Positions 8,177 through 18,120 are shown, numbered from the stretch's first letter. The stretch is DNA of 64,000 bases from Streptomyces sp. NBC_00483 (GCF_036013745.1 NZ_CP107880.1:10168001-10232000); one strand, 5' to 3'. Numbers and translations are program-made. The notes: generated from the letters alone by a model not told the origin.

Positions 8177-9589
8177 GTGCGGACAACTCGCGAGAACGAC
8201 AGGATCGATCCGGGTGAGGGGGCGGCCCCCGAGCAGCAGCCCTCCGACGCACCCCGCACCCTCAGGCAGCGGCACGTCCGCATGATCGCCCTCGGCGGCA
8301 TCGTCGGCGCCAGCCTTTTCGTCGGCAGCGGCGCCGTCATCCACACCGTCGGCCCGGCCAGCATCCTGTCCTACGCCCTCGGCGGCCTCCTGGTCATCCT
8401 CGTCATGCGGATGCTGGGCGAGATGGCCACCGCCTCGCCGACTCTCGGCTCGTTCATGGAGTACGCCAGGACGTCCCTCGGTGGCTGGGCCGGATACACC
8501 ATCGGCTGGCTGTACTGGTACTTCTGGGTCGGTGTCGTCGCCTTCGAGGCGGTCGCGGGCGCCAAGCTGCTGATGCTCTGGATACCCGGCGTACCGCAGT
8601 GGCTCTTCTCCCTGGTCCTGATGACACTGCTGACCGCAACGAACCTGGTGTCGACCCGCTCGTTCGGGGAGACCGAGTTCTGGCTGGCCTCCATCAAGGT
8701 CGTCACGATCGTCGTGTTCCTCGTCGCGGGCACACTCTTCGCGCTGGGGCTGTGGCCGGACGCGAAGCTGTCGGTGGGCAACGTCGCCCTCGACGGATTC
8801 GCGCCCAACGGTGTCTCGGCCATCCTGCACGGCGTCGTCCTCGTGATCTTCTCCTACGTCGGCACCGAGATCGTCACCATCGCCGCCGCCGAATCCGACA
8901 ACCCAGTGAAGTCCGTCGTCAAGGCGACCTCCTCCACGGTGTGGCGGGTCATCATCTTCTACGTCGGCTCGGTCACCCTGTTGGTGATGATGACTCCGTG
9001 GGACCGGATCCCGACCGAGACCAGCCCGTACGCGGCCGCCTTCGGCAAGATGGGCGTCCCCGCGGCGACGACGATCATCAACGTCGTGGTGCTCACCTCC
9101 GTCCTCTCCGTGCTCAACTCCGGTATCTACACGGCCTCCCGCATGCTCTTCGCCCTCCAGCGCAACAAGTGGGCACCCCGCTGGGTCGCCCACCGAAGCC
9201 GCAAGGGCACCCCGTGGAAGGCGATCCTGGCCTGCACGTCCGTCGGGTACGTGACCGTCGCCATGAGCTATGTCGCCCCTGACACCATCTTCAACTTCAT
9301 CATCAACTCGGCAGGCGCCGTCGGCCTGTTCGTCTACGCGATCATCGCCGGCTCGCAGCTGCGCATGCGGCGGCAGCTGGAACGCGAGTCCCCGGAGCGG
9401 CTCAAGCTGCGCATGTGGGGCTACCCGTACCTGAGTTGGGCCACCCTCGCGGCCATCATCGTCGTCCTGAGCTCCATGCTCCTGGTCCCCGACGCCCGCT
9501 CGCAGCTGTATCTGAGCGTCCTGAGCCTGGCCGCGATCCTCGCCACCTACGTGCTCGTACGGTTCCGGCGACGCGGCACCACACACTGA
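8177..9589 (+). CDS. APC-superfamily amino acid permease (GabP/AnsP type)
   Basis: A 470-residue secondary transporter with about twelve transmembrane helices. The N-terminus carries the amino acid transporter signature (RHVRMIALGGIVGASLFVGS) and the middle has SYVGTEIVTIAAAES, as in the GABA, lysine and asparagine permease group. The GTG start has AGGAGG eleven bases upstream. It is followed 30 bases later by a class III aminotransferase, so the imported substrate is probably an amino acid with a terminal amine such as GABA or beta-alanine. Substrate is inferred from the neighbour. Confidence 0.88.
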   Translation: MRTTRENDRIDPGEGAAPEQQPSDAPRTLRQRHVRMIALGGIVGASLFVGSGAVIHTVGPASILSYALGGLLVILVMRMLGEMATASPTLGSFMEYARTSLGGWAGYTIGWLYWYFWVGVVAFEAVAGAKLLMLWIPGVPQWLFSLVLMTLLTATNLVSTRSFGETEFWLASIKVVTIVVFLVAGTLFALGLWPDAKLSVGNVALDGFAPNGVSAILHGVVLVIFSYVGTEIVTIAAAESDNPVKSVVKATSSTVWRVIIFYVGSVTLLVMMTPWDRIPTETSPYAAAFGKMGVPAATTIINVVVLTSVLSVLNSGIYTASRMLFALQRNKWAPRWVAHRSRKGTPWKAILACTSVGYVTVAMSYVAPDTIFNFIINSAGAVGLFVYAIIAGSQLRMRRQLERESPERLKLRMWGYPYLSWATLAAIIVVLSSMLLVPDARSQLYLSVLSLAAILATYVLVRFRRRGTTH

Positions 9590-9619
9590 CCGCCCACCCC
9601 CACACCTCATGGAGACCTC

Positions 9620-10894
9620 ATGGCCCAGGAGAACCCGCCCGTCCTGCCCGGCCCCGCCCTGTGGAGCGCGCAGGCCCACCTCCCGTCCGTCCTCGGACGC
9701 CAGCTGACCATCGAACGCGCCGAGGGCAGCTACCTGTTCAGCACGGACGGCCGCCGCCTCTTCGACGGCACCGCCGGCCTGTGGCACGCCAACGTCGGTC
9801 ACGCACGCCCCGAACTCGCCGACGCCGCCCACGACCAGATGCGGCGCCTGGAGACGTACCACGTGTTCGGCCGCTACCTGAACGACCGCGCCGTCGCCCT
9901 CGGCGAACGCCTCGCTGCCCTGTCACCCATCGACGACCCCAAGGTCATCCTCAACAGCGGCGGCAGCGACGCCATCGACGTCGCCTGCAAGCTCGCCCGC
10001 AGGCACTGGCAGCGCGAGGGCCGCGAGGACAAGACCATGATCCTCAGCCGCGAGTTCGCCTACCACGGGCTGCACGCCTACGGCACGAGCATCGCGGGCC
10101 TCGAATTCAACCGGACCGGCTACGGCACCGAGTCCCTGGTCCCGGAGACCGCGCGCGTGTCCACGTACGACATCGACGCGGTCGAACGCACCGTGCGGGA
10201 GATCGGTCCTGAGCACATCGCGGCGATCGTCGCCGAACCCGTCCAGGGCACCGGCGGTGTGATCCCGCCCGCGGCCGGCTACCTCGAAGGCCTGCAGCGC
10301 ATCTGCCGGGAGAACGACATCCTGCTGATCATCGACGAGGTCATCACCGGATTCGGGCGCACGGGCCACATGTTCGCCACCGAACGCTACGGCCTCACAC
10401 CCGACCTGATCACCTTCGCCAAGGGCGTCACCTCCGGCTACGCCCCGCTCGGCGGCGTCCTCGTCGCCCCGCACATCTGGCAGCCGTTCTACCGGGACGC
10501 CGACGACACACCCATGTTCCGGCACGGTGCCACCTACTCCGGGCACGCGACCGCCTGCGCCGTGGCACTGCGCAACCTCGACATCCTCGACGAGGAGAAG
10601 CTGGTGCCCAGGGTGGCCGAGCTGGAGCAGGTACTCGCCGACGAACTGCGGGTCCTGGGCACGCGGGAGTCCGTCGTCGAGACACGTGTCGCGGGACTGC
10701 TCGGCGGTGTCGCCCTCGTCGACGACATCAGCGCGGAGGCGGTCACCGACGAGCTCGTCGAGCACGGCTTCGTCACCCGTCCGCTGCGCGGCAACACCGT
10801 GCAGATCAGCCCGCCGTTCATCACCACCGACGAGGAACTGCGCGGGCTCGTGACCGCCATCGGCACGGTGCTCGCGGCACATGAAGGCCGGTGA
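9620..10894 (+). CDS. Class III (omega) aminotransferase
   Basis: A 424-residue PLP enzyme of the omega-amino acid:pyruvate / GABA aminotransferase group. Visible landmarks are the phosphate-binding region NSGGSDAID, D239 in LLIIDEVITGFG which contacts the pyridine nitrogen, and the Schiff-base lysine K268 in TFAKGVTSGYAPLGG. It would transfer a terminal amino group to pyruvate or 2-oxoglutarate. It lies between an APC permease and an NCS1 permease and overlaps the latter, consistent with one uptake-and-deamination operon under the GntR regulator. Confidence 0.92.
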   Translation: MAQENPPVLPGPALWSAQAHLPSVLGRQLTIERAEGSYLFSTDGRRLFDGTAGLWHANVGHARPELADAAHDQMRRLETYHVFGRYLNDRAVALGERLAALSPIDDPKVILNSGGSDAIDVACKLARRHWQREGREDKTMILSREFAYHGLHAYGTSIAGLEFNRTGYGTESLVPETARVSTYDIDAVERTVREIGPEHIAAIVAEPVQGTGGVIPPAAGYLEGLQRICRENDILLIIDEVITGFGRTGHMFATERYGLTPDLITFAKGVTSGYAPLGGVLVAPHIWQPFYRDADDTPMFRHGATYSGHATACAVALRNLDILDEEKLVPRVAELEQVLADELRVLGTRESVVETRVAGLLGGVALVDDISAEAVTDELVEHGFVTRPLRGNTVQISPPFITTDEELRGLVTAIGTVLAAHEGR

Positions 10895-12365
10895 AGCGAT
10901 GCCGATGACGCAGGGGCAGTCCGGCGGCCTGGTCGAGTCGCGGTCGATCGACGTCGTGCCGGACGAGGAACGGCACGGCACCGCGTTCAGCCAGTTCACG
11001 CTGTGGGTGGGCGCGAACCTGCAGATCACGGCCGTGGTCACGGGCGCCCTCGCGGTGGTGCTCGGCGCGACCGCCTTCTGGGCGGTCATCGGGCTCCTCG
11101 CCGGAAACCTGCTCGGCGGCTCGGTGATGGCCCTGCACTCGGCGCAGGGACCCCGGCTCGGCCTCCCACAAATGATCTCCTCGCGGGCCCAGTTCGGGGT
11201 CCGCGGCGCGGTGGTGCCGCTCGTCCTCGCGGTGTTCATGTTCATCGGCTGCACCGCGAGCGGCACCGTCCTCGCGGGCGAGGCGGTCGGCGAACTGACC
11301 CACCTGGGACCCGTCGCGGGCATCCTCATCTTCACGGTGGTCACCGCGGTGGCGGCCGCCGTCGGCTACCGCCTCATCCACTTCCTCGGCCGCCTCGCCG
11401 GAGTGGTGTGCGGCGTGGCGTTCGTCTATCTCGGCGTACGCCTCCTGCAGCACGACGACATGGGTACGGTCCTCGCCGACCACAGCTTCGCCCTGCCGGC
11501 GTTCCTGCTCGCCGTCTCGCTGTCGGCGTCCTGGCAGCTGTCGTTCGGCCCGTACGTCGCCGACTACTCGCGCTATCTGCCGCGTTCCACCTCGGCCCGC
11601 GCGACGTTCGGCTGGACGCTGGCCGGGACCGCGCTCGGGGCCCAGTGGTCGATGGCCTTCGGGGCACTGGCCGCGGCCGCCGCGGGGGAGGCGTTCGTCG
11701 GCCACGAGGTGACGTACGTGGTGTCACTCGGCGGGGCGGGCCTGATGGCGGCGGTGCTGTACTTCGTCATCGCCCTCGGCAAGCTGACCGTCACGGTCCT
11801 CAACACCTACGGCGCGTTCATGTCGACGGTGACGAGTGTGACCGGGATGCGGCGGCGGGGCGCGGTGCCCCACCGGCTCTCGCCGCGCGGGCGGGTCGGC
11901 TACATCGCCGCGATCATCGTGGCGGGCGCCGCCCTCGCCCTCGCGGGGCGGGGCGACTTCCTCAACACGTTCTCGACGTTCCTGCTCATCGTGCTGGCCT
12001 TCTTCACCCCGTGGAGCGCGGTGAACCTGGCCGACTACTACCTGGTCGCGAAGGAGCGCTACGACATCCCGGCCCTCAACGACCCCGACGGGCGCTACGG
12101 ATCCTGGCGGGCGCCGGCCCTGGTGTCGTACGGAGTGGGTCTGGTGGTCCAACTCCCGTTCATGGCAACGGACCTGTTCACCGGCCCGTTCGTCGCGCCG
12201 CTGGGCGGCGCGGACATCTCGTGGATCGTGGGTCTCACGCTGCCCGGAGTCCTGTACTGGTTCCTGGCCCGCCGCGAACGGCACCGGATCCCGGACCGGA
12301 TGATCTACCCGGAGGATGCGATGCCGAGTCAGGCGTCCCGGGGCGCGACGGAGGTGCCCGCCTAG
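10881..12365 (+). CDS. NCS1-family purine/cytosine permease-like transporter
   Basis: A nucleobase:cation symporter-1 type membrane protein of up to 494 residues with about twelve helices, recognisable from the N-terminal block FSQFTLWVGANLQITA, the LGLPQMISSRAQFG segment and the LADYYLVAKERYDIPAL block. Start choice is uncertain: ATG 10881 overlaps the aminotransferase end by 14 bases, while ATG 10899 lies just after its stop. Coupling to the aminotransferase suggests an N-containing heterocycle or amine substrate. Confidence 0.87.
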   Translation: MKAGEAMPMTQGQSGGLVESRSIDVVPDEERHGTAFSQFTLWVGANLQITAVVTGALAVVLGATAFWAVIGLLAGNLLGGSVMALHSAQGPRLGLPQMISSRAQFGVRGAVVPLVLAVFMFIGCTASGTVLAGEAVGELTHLGPVAGILIFTVVTAVAAAVGYRLIHFLGRLAGVVCGVAFVYLGVRLLQHDDMGTVLADHSFALPAFLLAVSLSASWQLSFGPYVADYSRYLPRSTSARATFGWTLAGTALGAQWSMAFGALAAAAAGEAFVGHEVTYVVSLGGAGLMAAVLYFVIALGKLTVTVLNTYGAFMSTVTSVTGMRRRGAVPHRLSPRGRVGYIAAIIVAGAALALAGRGDFLNTFSTFLLIVLAFFTPWSAVNLADYYLVAKERYDIPALNDPDGRYGSWRAPALVSYGVGLVVQLPFMATDLFTGPFVAPLGGADISWIVGLTLPGVLYWFLARRERHRIPDRMIYPEDAMPSQASRGATEVPA

Positions 12366-12416
12366 CGCGGAGTCACCTGCGCGGCCCCGCTCTCGGCGAT
12401 CAACGGATGGTGACGG

Positions 12417-13997
12417 TCACTGCGGGACGGATTCGTGCGGGGGAGCGGCGGGCACCGGCTCCTCCCGGCGGGCCGTGCGGTCGAAGAACTCCGGGGCGAC
12501 ACGTGCGTAGCCGAGCATCAGCAGCCAGCCCAGGAGGAGCGTGCCGACGCCGATGAGGAAGACGCCGCCGATGTGCCAGTGCGGTGCGAAGGGCAGCGTC
12601 CAGGAGGTGTAACTGTTCGCCGGGTCCCAGTCGTTGCGCAGGCTCCACAGGCCGGCGGCGACCAGTATCAGGCCACCGATCGCGGGCAGTACGACCCGCA
12701 GCCACAGATCCCCGGCGCTGCGGCGCCACTGGTCCCGGTACGCCCAGGCCGAGGTCAGCCCGGTGAGTCCGTAGTAGAACGCGATCATCAAGCCGCAGGA
12801 GGAGACCGCGTCGCCGATCACCTGCCCGTCGCTCAGGAAGTTCATGACGATGTAGCAGATCGCGCCCGCGATCCCGGTGGCGATGGTGCCGAACTGCGGG
12901 ATCGCGTACCGCGGATGCACCTTTGCGAGGATCCGCGGGCCGGCGCCGCGCCGCCCCATCGCCAGCATCGTGCGCCCCAATGTCAGGACGGTCGTCTCGG
13001 TGGAGGCCGCCGCGGACGACAGCACCATAAGGACGAGCAGATGCCACAGGAAGGACCCGAGGCCGCTGTCACCGAAGACGGCGCGGCCGATGGCGGAGAA
13101 CACATCACCGAAGTTGTCGGGGTTGCCGAGGCCGACCCCCGTCGTGCCGATACCGGCGAACGCCAAGGTCGCGATGGTGGCCACCAGATAGAGCCCGAGG
13201 AGCGTCAGCGTGGACCAGGCGGCGGCCCGCCCCGGCGTGCGGTGCCGGTCGGTCGTCTCCTCGTTCACGGTGAGCGCCGTCTCCCACCCCCAGTAGATGA
13301 ACAGCATCAGTACGAGCCCGCTGACGAAGGCGCTCGGCGAGGGGATCTCGAAGGGATTCAGCCACGACAGCTGCGGATGGTGTGCGCCGGGGCCGGCGCT
13401 GCCGGAGTAGACACGCACGAGCGCGACCACGGAGAGCACGGCCAGCATCCCGAACTCCAGGAACAGCAGCGCGCGTTGAACGGCGGCCGCCACCTCGATG
13501 CCCCGATAGCAGACGGCGCTCATCAGGGCGATCCAGCCGAGCCCCACCAGCAGCACCCACGGGCTCGACGGGTCCGCGCCGATCCCCTCGGCGCCGAAGA
13601 GGATGAAGACGTACTGACCCGCGACCTGCGCCAGGCTCGCGAGGACCAGGACGAACGAGGTGATGATGGCCCAGCCACCCATGAAGCCCACCCGCGGGCC
13701 GAGCACCCGGCTCGCCCAGGTGAAGATCGTGCCGCAGTCCGGCTCCTGACGGTTCAACGCCGCGTAGCCGAAGGACACGAACAGGATCGGCACAAAGGCC
13801 AGCACGACGATCGACGGTGCCTGGAAACCGACGAACGCCACGATGAACGCGAGCGTCGCCGCGAGGCTGTACGCGGGAGCGGCCGACGCCACCGACAGGA
13901 TCAGGCTCGTCGTCATGCCGAGCGCGTTGGCGCGCAGACCCTGCTGAGGAGGGTCACCGGAAGGCTCGTCGGTGGTGGTGCGTGGGATGACCGGCAC
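12417..13997 (-). CDS. APC-family amino acid/polyamine permease
   Basis: A 526-residue permease with about twelve membrane segments and the APC features LGMTTSLILSVASAAPAYS and EPDCGTIFTWASRVLGP. The GTG at 13997 with an AGGAAG box is preferred; the frame stays open upstream into the neighbouring operator. It converges with the NCS1 gene (51 bp gap) and is divergent from the flavin amine oxidase, so it probably imports the amine that the oxidase degrades. Confidence 0.87.
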   Translation of the reverse strand: MPVIPRTTTDEPSGDPPQQGLRANALGMTTSLILSVASAAPAYSLAATLAFIVAFVGFQAPSIVVLAFVPILFVSFGYAALNRQEPDCGTIFTWASRVLGPRVGFMGGWAIITSFVLVLASLAQVAGQYVFILFGAEGIGADPSSPWVLLVGLGWIALMSAVCYRGIEVAAAVQRALLFLEFGMLAVLSVVALVRVYSGSAGPGAHHPQLSWLNPFEIPSPSAFVSGLVLMLFIYWGWETALTVNEETTDRHRTPGRAAAWSTLTLLGLYLVATIATLAFAGIGTTGVGLGNPDNFGDVFSAIGRAVFGDSGLGSFLWHLLVLMVLSSAAASTETTVLTLGRTMLAMGRRGAGPRILAKVHPRYAIPQFGTIATGIAGAICYIVMNFLSDGQVIGDAVSSCGLMIAFYYGLTGLTSAWAYRDQWRRSAGDLWLRVVLPAIGGLILVAAGLWSLRNDWDPANSYTSWTLPFAPHWHIGGVFLIGVGTLLLGWLLMLGYARVAPEFFDRTARREEPVPAAPPHESVPQ

Positions 13998-14095
13998 GGT
14001 CGAACTTCCTGTCGGGGATAGGTGAATCGCAACGTTGACGCGAAGATCAATCATGCGCGCGACGCGCGGCATGTCAAGGGTGCCGGGCGCTCCCG

Positions 14096-14129
14096 GTCGC
14101 AACATTGACTGAATGATCAGTGTTGCGAC
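14096..14129. promoter_or_regulatory. Large imperfect inverted repeat operator between permease and amine oxidase
   Basis: GTCGCAACATTGA, an eight-base spacer, then TCAGTGTTGCGAC: 12 of 13 positions pair. It ends 13 bases before the oxidase start. A related half-site TCGCAACGTTGA lies at 14027-14038 near the permease start. The likely ligand is the XRE-TetR regulator encoded just after the oxidase. Confidence 0.65.
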
Positions 14130-14142
14130 ATGCTCTCGTGCC

Positions 14143-15534
14143 ATGTGGGAACAGAGCGAAAAGAACCTGGTCGAGACCGAGGTCGTCATCGTCGGCGGCG
14201 GCTACGCGGGTCTCGCCGCGGCGCTCCAACTGCACGACCACGGCGTCGACTTCGCGCTCCTCGAGGCGGCGGACCGGGTCGGCGGCCGCGTACACACCGA
14301 GTCCCGGAGCGGCCTGCGCCTCGACCACGGAGGCCAGTGGATCGGCCCCACCCAGACCCGGCTGCACGCCCTCGCCACCCGCTTCGGCTGCACCACCTTC
14401 CCGACCTGGGAGACCGGAAAGCACATCGAGGTGTGGCACGACGGAGCCACCGTCCCCTACCTCGGTGCGGCGCCCGCCGACGGGCCCGGAATCACCGCGT
14501 ACACCCACATCACCGAAGCCCTCGACACACTCGCCCGGACCGTGGACACCACCGAACCGTGGCGCACCCCCGGCTTCGCCGAACACGACGCGCAGACCGC
14601 GCAGTCCTACTTCCGCGCGCACACCGACGACCCGGACGCGCTGCGCCGACTCGCGCTCGCCGTCCAGGGTGTGTGGTGCGCGGAGCCGTACGAGATCTCG
14701 CTGTTCCACGTGCTCTTCTACGTCGCCGCGGCCGGCGGCTGGGAGCAGCTCATGGAGACCGGCGGCTGCGCCCAGGACAGCCGCTTCGTCACCGGCGCCG
14801 CCGGACCTGCCCGAGCCGTCGCCGAACTGCTCGGCGACCGGATCCGCCTCGGCGTCGCGGTCCGCCGCATCGAGCACGACACCGACGGCGTACGCGTCCA
14901 CACCGCCGACACCGTGTACGAGGCCCACAGGGCGGTCGTCGCACTCCCGCCGCCCGCGGTCCGCGCCGTTGAATTCGCCCCGGCGCTGCCGGTCAGCAGG
15001 GAGGGCTGGCTCTCGCACAGCCCGATGGGGCGCGTCGCCAAGGTCCACGCGGTGTACGACACCCCGTTCTGGCGCGAGGCGGGCCTCTCCGGCATCGCCA
15101 CGCTGTACGACGACGGTCCGCTCGGCGTCGTCTTCGACAACTCGCCCGCGGACGCGGCGCAGGGTGTGCTCGTCGGTTTCGTCTACGGCGACCGGCTCTC
15201 CGAGTGGAGCCGCCTCGACGACGCTGCCCGACGCGAGGCCGCCCTCGCGAGCCTCACCAGCGTCGTCGGGGACGCGGCCGCCTACCCCCTCGACTACACC
15301 GAGAAGAACTGGTCGAAGGACCCGCACGCACGCGGCGGGTACGAGGCCTACGTGACCCCCGGCGGCTGGACCGGCTACGCACGTCACGGCTGGCGGACAC
15401 CCACCGGGACGCTGCACTGGGCCGGCACGGAGACGGCTAGTGTGTGGAACGGCTACATCGACGGCGCACTCTCCTCCGGGATCCGGGCGGCCGACGAAGT
15501 CATCACGTCACTCCCGGCGCAGGCGGAAGGCTGA
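14143..15534 (+). CDS. Flavin monoamine oxidase family protein
   Basis: A 463-residue FAD enzyme of the monoamine oxidase / putrescine oxidase family. The N-terminal dinucleotide fold is VVIVGGGYAGLAAA. The C-terminal FAD-binding block is LHWAGTETASVWNGYIDGA, with the usual EASGAA-like region replaced by ETASVWNGYIDGAL. It would oxidise an amine to aldehyde, ammonia and hydrogen peroxide. ATG 14143 follows the operator with no clear ribosome site, so the mRNA may be near-leaderless; the in-frame ATG 14113 lies inside the operator. Six bases separate it from the XRE-TetR gene. Confidence 0.9.
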   Translation: MWEQSEKNLVETEVVIVGGGYAGLAAALQLHDHGVDFALLEAADRVGGRVHTESRSGLRLDHGGQWIGPTQTRLHALATRFGCTTFPTWETGKHIEVWHDGATVPYLGAAPADGPGITAYTHITEALDTLARTVDTTEPWRTPGFAEHDAQTAQSYFRAHTDDPDALRRLALAVQGVWCAEPYEISLFHVLFYVAAAGGWEQLMETGGCAQDSRFVTGAAGPARAVAELLGDRIRLGVAVRRIEHDTDGVRVHTADTVYEAHRAVVALPPPAVRAVEFAPALPVSREGWLSHSPMGRVAKVHAVYDTPFWREAGLSGIATLYDDGPLGVVFDNSPADAAQGVLVGFVYGDRLSEWSRLDDAARREAALASLTSVVGDAAAYPLDYTEKNWSKDPHARGGYEAYVTPGGWTGYARHGWRTPTGTLHWAGTETASVWNGYIDGALSSGIRAADEVITSLPAQAEG

Positions 15535-15540
15535 ATCAGC

Positions 15541-16419
15541 ATGGGCCCCGACACCGAGGGCGAGGAGACGCTCGTCGAGCGGGCCCGCCAGGTGGTCCTC
15601 TCCGCACCCATGAGTCAGCGGGAGTTCGCCGACCGCGTCGGCATGGACCCCACCGCCCTCTCCAAGGCGCTGCGCGGCAACCGCCGTCTGCGGGACGTCG
15701 AGGTCGCCGCCATCGCCCAGGTCGGCAAGGTGTCGCAGCGCTATCTGCGGACCGGCGTCGGCCGGCCACCCGTCCCGCGGCAGGGCACGAACGGTACGCA
15801 GAGCACCCGCAGGCGCGCCGACGCCGTCGACGCCGAACTCCGGCGCACGCAGATCCTGGAGGCCACGGCCCGGCTCATCGCCCGTCGCGGCTTCCACAAG
15901 GTGCGCGTCGCGGACATCGCCGAGGCCTGCGGCACCAGCACCGGCACCGTGCACTACCACTTCCCGACGAAGGACGCCGCGCTGCGCGCCGCGCTCGTCT
16001 TCTACGCGGACCGCTTCCACACCCGTCTGGAAGCCGAGTTCGAGACCGCCGACAGCACCGTCGAGAAGCTGCGCCGCCTGATCGAGGTGCAGTTGACGAC
16101 CACGGAGGAGGACGCCGACGAGTGGTCGGTGTGGGTGCAGTCGTGGAACGAGGCGATCCTCGATCCGAGCCTGCGGGACGGCCAGCGCGGTGTCTACGCC
16201 GGCTGGCACGGCGTCGTCCTGGACCTGGTGCGCACCTGCCGGCGCGAGGGCATGGCCGAAGGCGTCGACGCGGAGGCCCTGGCCGCCCGCTTCACGGGAC
16301 TCGTCGACGGCCTGGCCATCCAAGTCCTGGCAGGAACGGGCGACATGGACGCGGCGCGCATGCGGGAACTGCTCCTGGACGCGTTCGAGCCGTACATCAG
16401 CCTGCGAAAGGGCAGTTGA
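15541..16419 (+). CDS. Double-HTH regulator: XRE-like domain fused to TetR regulator
   Basis: A 292-residue protein with two DNA-binding modules. Residues 10-75 form a Cro/cI-like HTH (SQREFADRVGMDPTALSKAL). After a Gly/Arg-rich linker, residues 98-145 form a canonical TetR HTH (KVRVADIAEACGTSTGTVHYHF) followed by a helical ligand domain. TetR proteins normally have only the second module. It lies six bases after the amine oxidase gene and probably controls it and the divergent permease through the inverted repeat at 14096-14129. Confidence 0.85.
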   Translation: MGPDTEGEETLVERARQVVLSAPMSQREFADRVGMDPTALSKALRGNRRLRDVEVAAIAQVGKVSQRYLRTGVGRPPVPRQGTNGTQSTRRRADAVDAELRRTQILEATARLIARRGFHKVRVADIAEACGTSTGTVHYHFPTKDAALRAALVFYADRFHTRLEAEFETADSTVEKLRRLIEVQLTTTEEDADEWSVWVQSWNEAILDPSLRDGQRGVYAGWHGVVLDLVRTCRREGMAEGVDAEALAARFTGLVDGLAIQVLAGTGDMDAARMRELLLDAFEPYISLRKGS

Positions 16420-16572
16420 GCGCGCCGTTCGCACGTGGGTTCTGGAGTAATCTCCAAGATCTTATGCGGAGTTGATGTGGGGGCTTCCGCGCCGGATGGG
16501 TCTCAACGATAGTGATGCACCGCGGAATTGATCTTCCGTGATGCAGAATATCCGCCCATGTAGGAGTGCCCC

Positions 16573-17955
16573 ATGGCGCACGCCAACGGAAACATCGCAC
16601 GCCGCGCAGGCCGTCTCCTGCGCACCAGTCTCTTCGCTCAAGTGCTGCTCGCCCTGCTGCTCGGAGTCCTCGTCGGACGCCTGTGGCCGGACGCCGGATC
16701 GGCCCTGCAGCCCCTCGGGGACGGCTTCGTCCGGCTCATCAAGGCGATGATCGCGCCCCTGGTGTTCTGCGTCGTCGTCGCGGGCATCACCAAGGCCGGT
16801 GACCTGAAGGCCTTCGGCCGGATCGGCGTGAAGGCGCTGATCTGGTTCGAGGTCGCCACCACCGTCGCCCTCGTCATCGGGCTGCTCGCCGGCAACATCC
16901 TGGCGCCCGGCGCCGGTATGAACGTCGACCCGGCAACCCTGGACAAGGGCGCGGTCGACGAGCAGACCGGCGGCGGGCATCTCCCGTCCACCGCCCAGTT
17001 CGTGCTGGAGTCCCTGCCGGACAGCGCCGTCGGCGCATTCGCCGAGAACTCCCTGCTCCAAGTGCTCGTCCTGGCCTGCCTCGTGGGCGCCGCGCTGCTC
17101 CACCTCGGCCAGCGCAAGGTCCCGCAGATCCTGCCCTTCATCGAGCAGGCCCAGGACGTCGTGTTCACCATCGTCGGCTACATCATGAAGCTCGCCCCGC
17201 TCGCGGTCTTCGGAGCCACCGCACACCTCGTCGGCGAATACGGCGTGGGTGCGATGTCGACGTACGGAAAGCTGATCGCCGTCTGCTACGGCGTCGCCCT
17301 GCTCTTCCTGGTGCTGCTCGGCCTCGCCCTCAAGGCGGTCACCGGTCTCAGCCTGTGGAAGTTCGTCCGCTACACCCGCGAGGAACTGCTGCTCGCCCTC
17401 GGTACCGGCTCCAGCGAGACCGTGATGCCACGGATGATGCAGAAGCTGCGCGCGGCGGGCTGCCGGGACGACGCGGTCGGGCTCGTCCTGCCCACCGGGT
17501 ACTCCTTCAACCTCGACGGCGCCTCCATCTACCTCTCCATCGGCACCCTCTTCATCGCCCAGGCCGTCGGCGTCGACCTCAGTCTCGGACAGCAGGTCAC
17601 GGTCGTCCTCGTGCTCATGCTGACCAGCAAGGGCATGGCGGGCGTGCCCGGTTCGGCGTTCCTCGCGCTGTCCGCGACCGCCTCCGCCCTTGGTGTCATC
17701 CCGGCCGCCGCGGTGGCGCTGCTGCTCGGCGTCGACCGGATCATGGACTCGATGCGCGTCGCCACCAACCTCCTCGGCAACTGTGTCGCGGTGTTCGCGG
17801 TGTCGCGCTGGGAGGGAGCCCTGGACCGGGTCACCGCGAAGCGGGTGATGAACGGCGAGGAACCGGGTGCGGCACCCGCGGCCACGACCGAGGGCGTGAC
17901 ACCTGCCGAGGACGTGACGCCCGCAGGCGAGGCGGCGCCCGCCAAGGACAGCTGA
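16573..17955 (+). CDS. Dicarboxylate/amino acid:cation symporter (DAACS family)
   Basis: A 460-residue glutamate/dicarboxylate transporter of the DctA/GltP family: hydrophobic helices, then the substrate-site blocks GTGSSETVMPRMM (HP1) and PTGYSFNLDGASIYLSIG (TM7), then MLTSKGMAGVPGSAF (HP2). The last 40 residues are a low-complexity Ala/Glu/Thr tail. The ATG has TAGGAG upstream. An AT-rich leader (16440-16560) probably holds the promoter. It may import a C4-dicarboxylate or acidic amino acid. Confidence 0.92.
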   Translation: MAHANGNIARRAGRLLRTSLFAQVLLALLLGVLVGRLWPDAGSALQPLGDGFVRLIKAMIAPLVFCVVVAGITKAGDLKAFGRIGVKALIWFEVATTVALVIGLLAGNILAPGAGMNVDPATLDKGAVDEQTGGGHLPSTAQFVLESLPDSAVGAFAENSLLQVLVLACLVGAALLHLGQRKVPQILPFIEQAQDVVFTIVGYIMKLAPLAVFGATAHLVGEYGVGAMSTYGKLIAVCYGVALLFLVLLGLALKAVTGLSLWKFVRYTREELLLALGTGSSETVMPRMMQKLRAAGCRDDAVGLVLPTGYSFNLDGASIYLSIGTLFIAQAVGVDLSLGQQVTVVLVLMLTSKGMAGVPGSAFLALSATASALGVIPAAAVALLLGVDRIMDSMRVATNLLGNCVAVFAVSRWEGALDRVTAKRVMNGEEPGAAPAATTEGVTPAEDVTPAGEAAPAKDS

Positions 17956-18120
17956 CGCCCGGCCATCACCACATCAACCAACTCCCTTGCCGCGCCCAAC
18001 ATTTGGCAAAACTAGATTCATGCCGCATGGATCTCGACCGGCAGGGCAGACGGCCGCCCAGTAGCAGATCAAGCGAGCGACCTCGAAAGAGTGGGCCGCA
18101 GATCAGGGACGGATGTGGTG

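Noticed and set aside
14113..14142. Ten-residue N-terminal extension of the amine oxidase
   Set aside because: The ATG lies inside the operator dyad and the extension has no family similarity.
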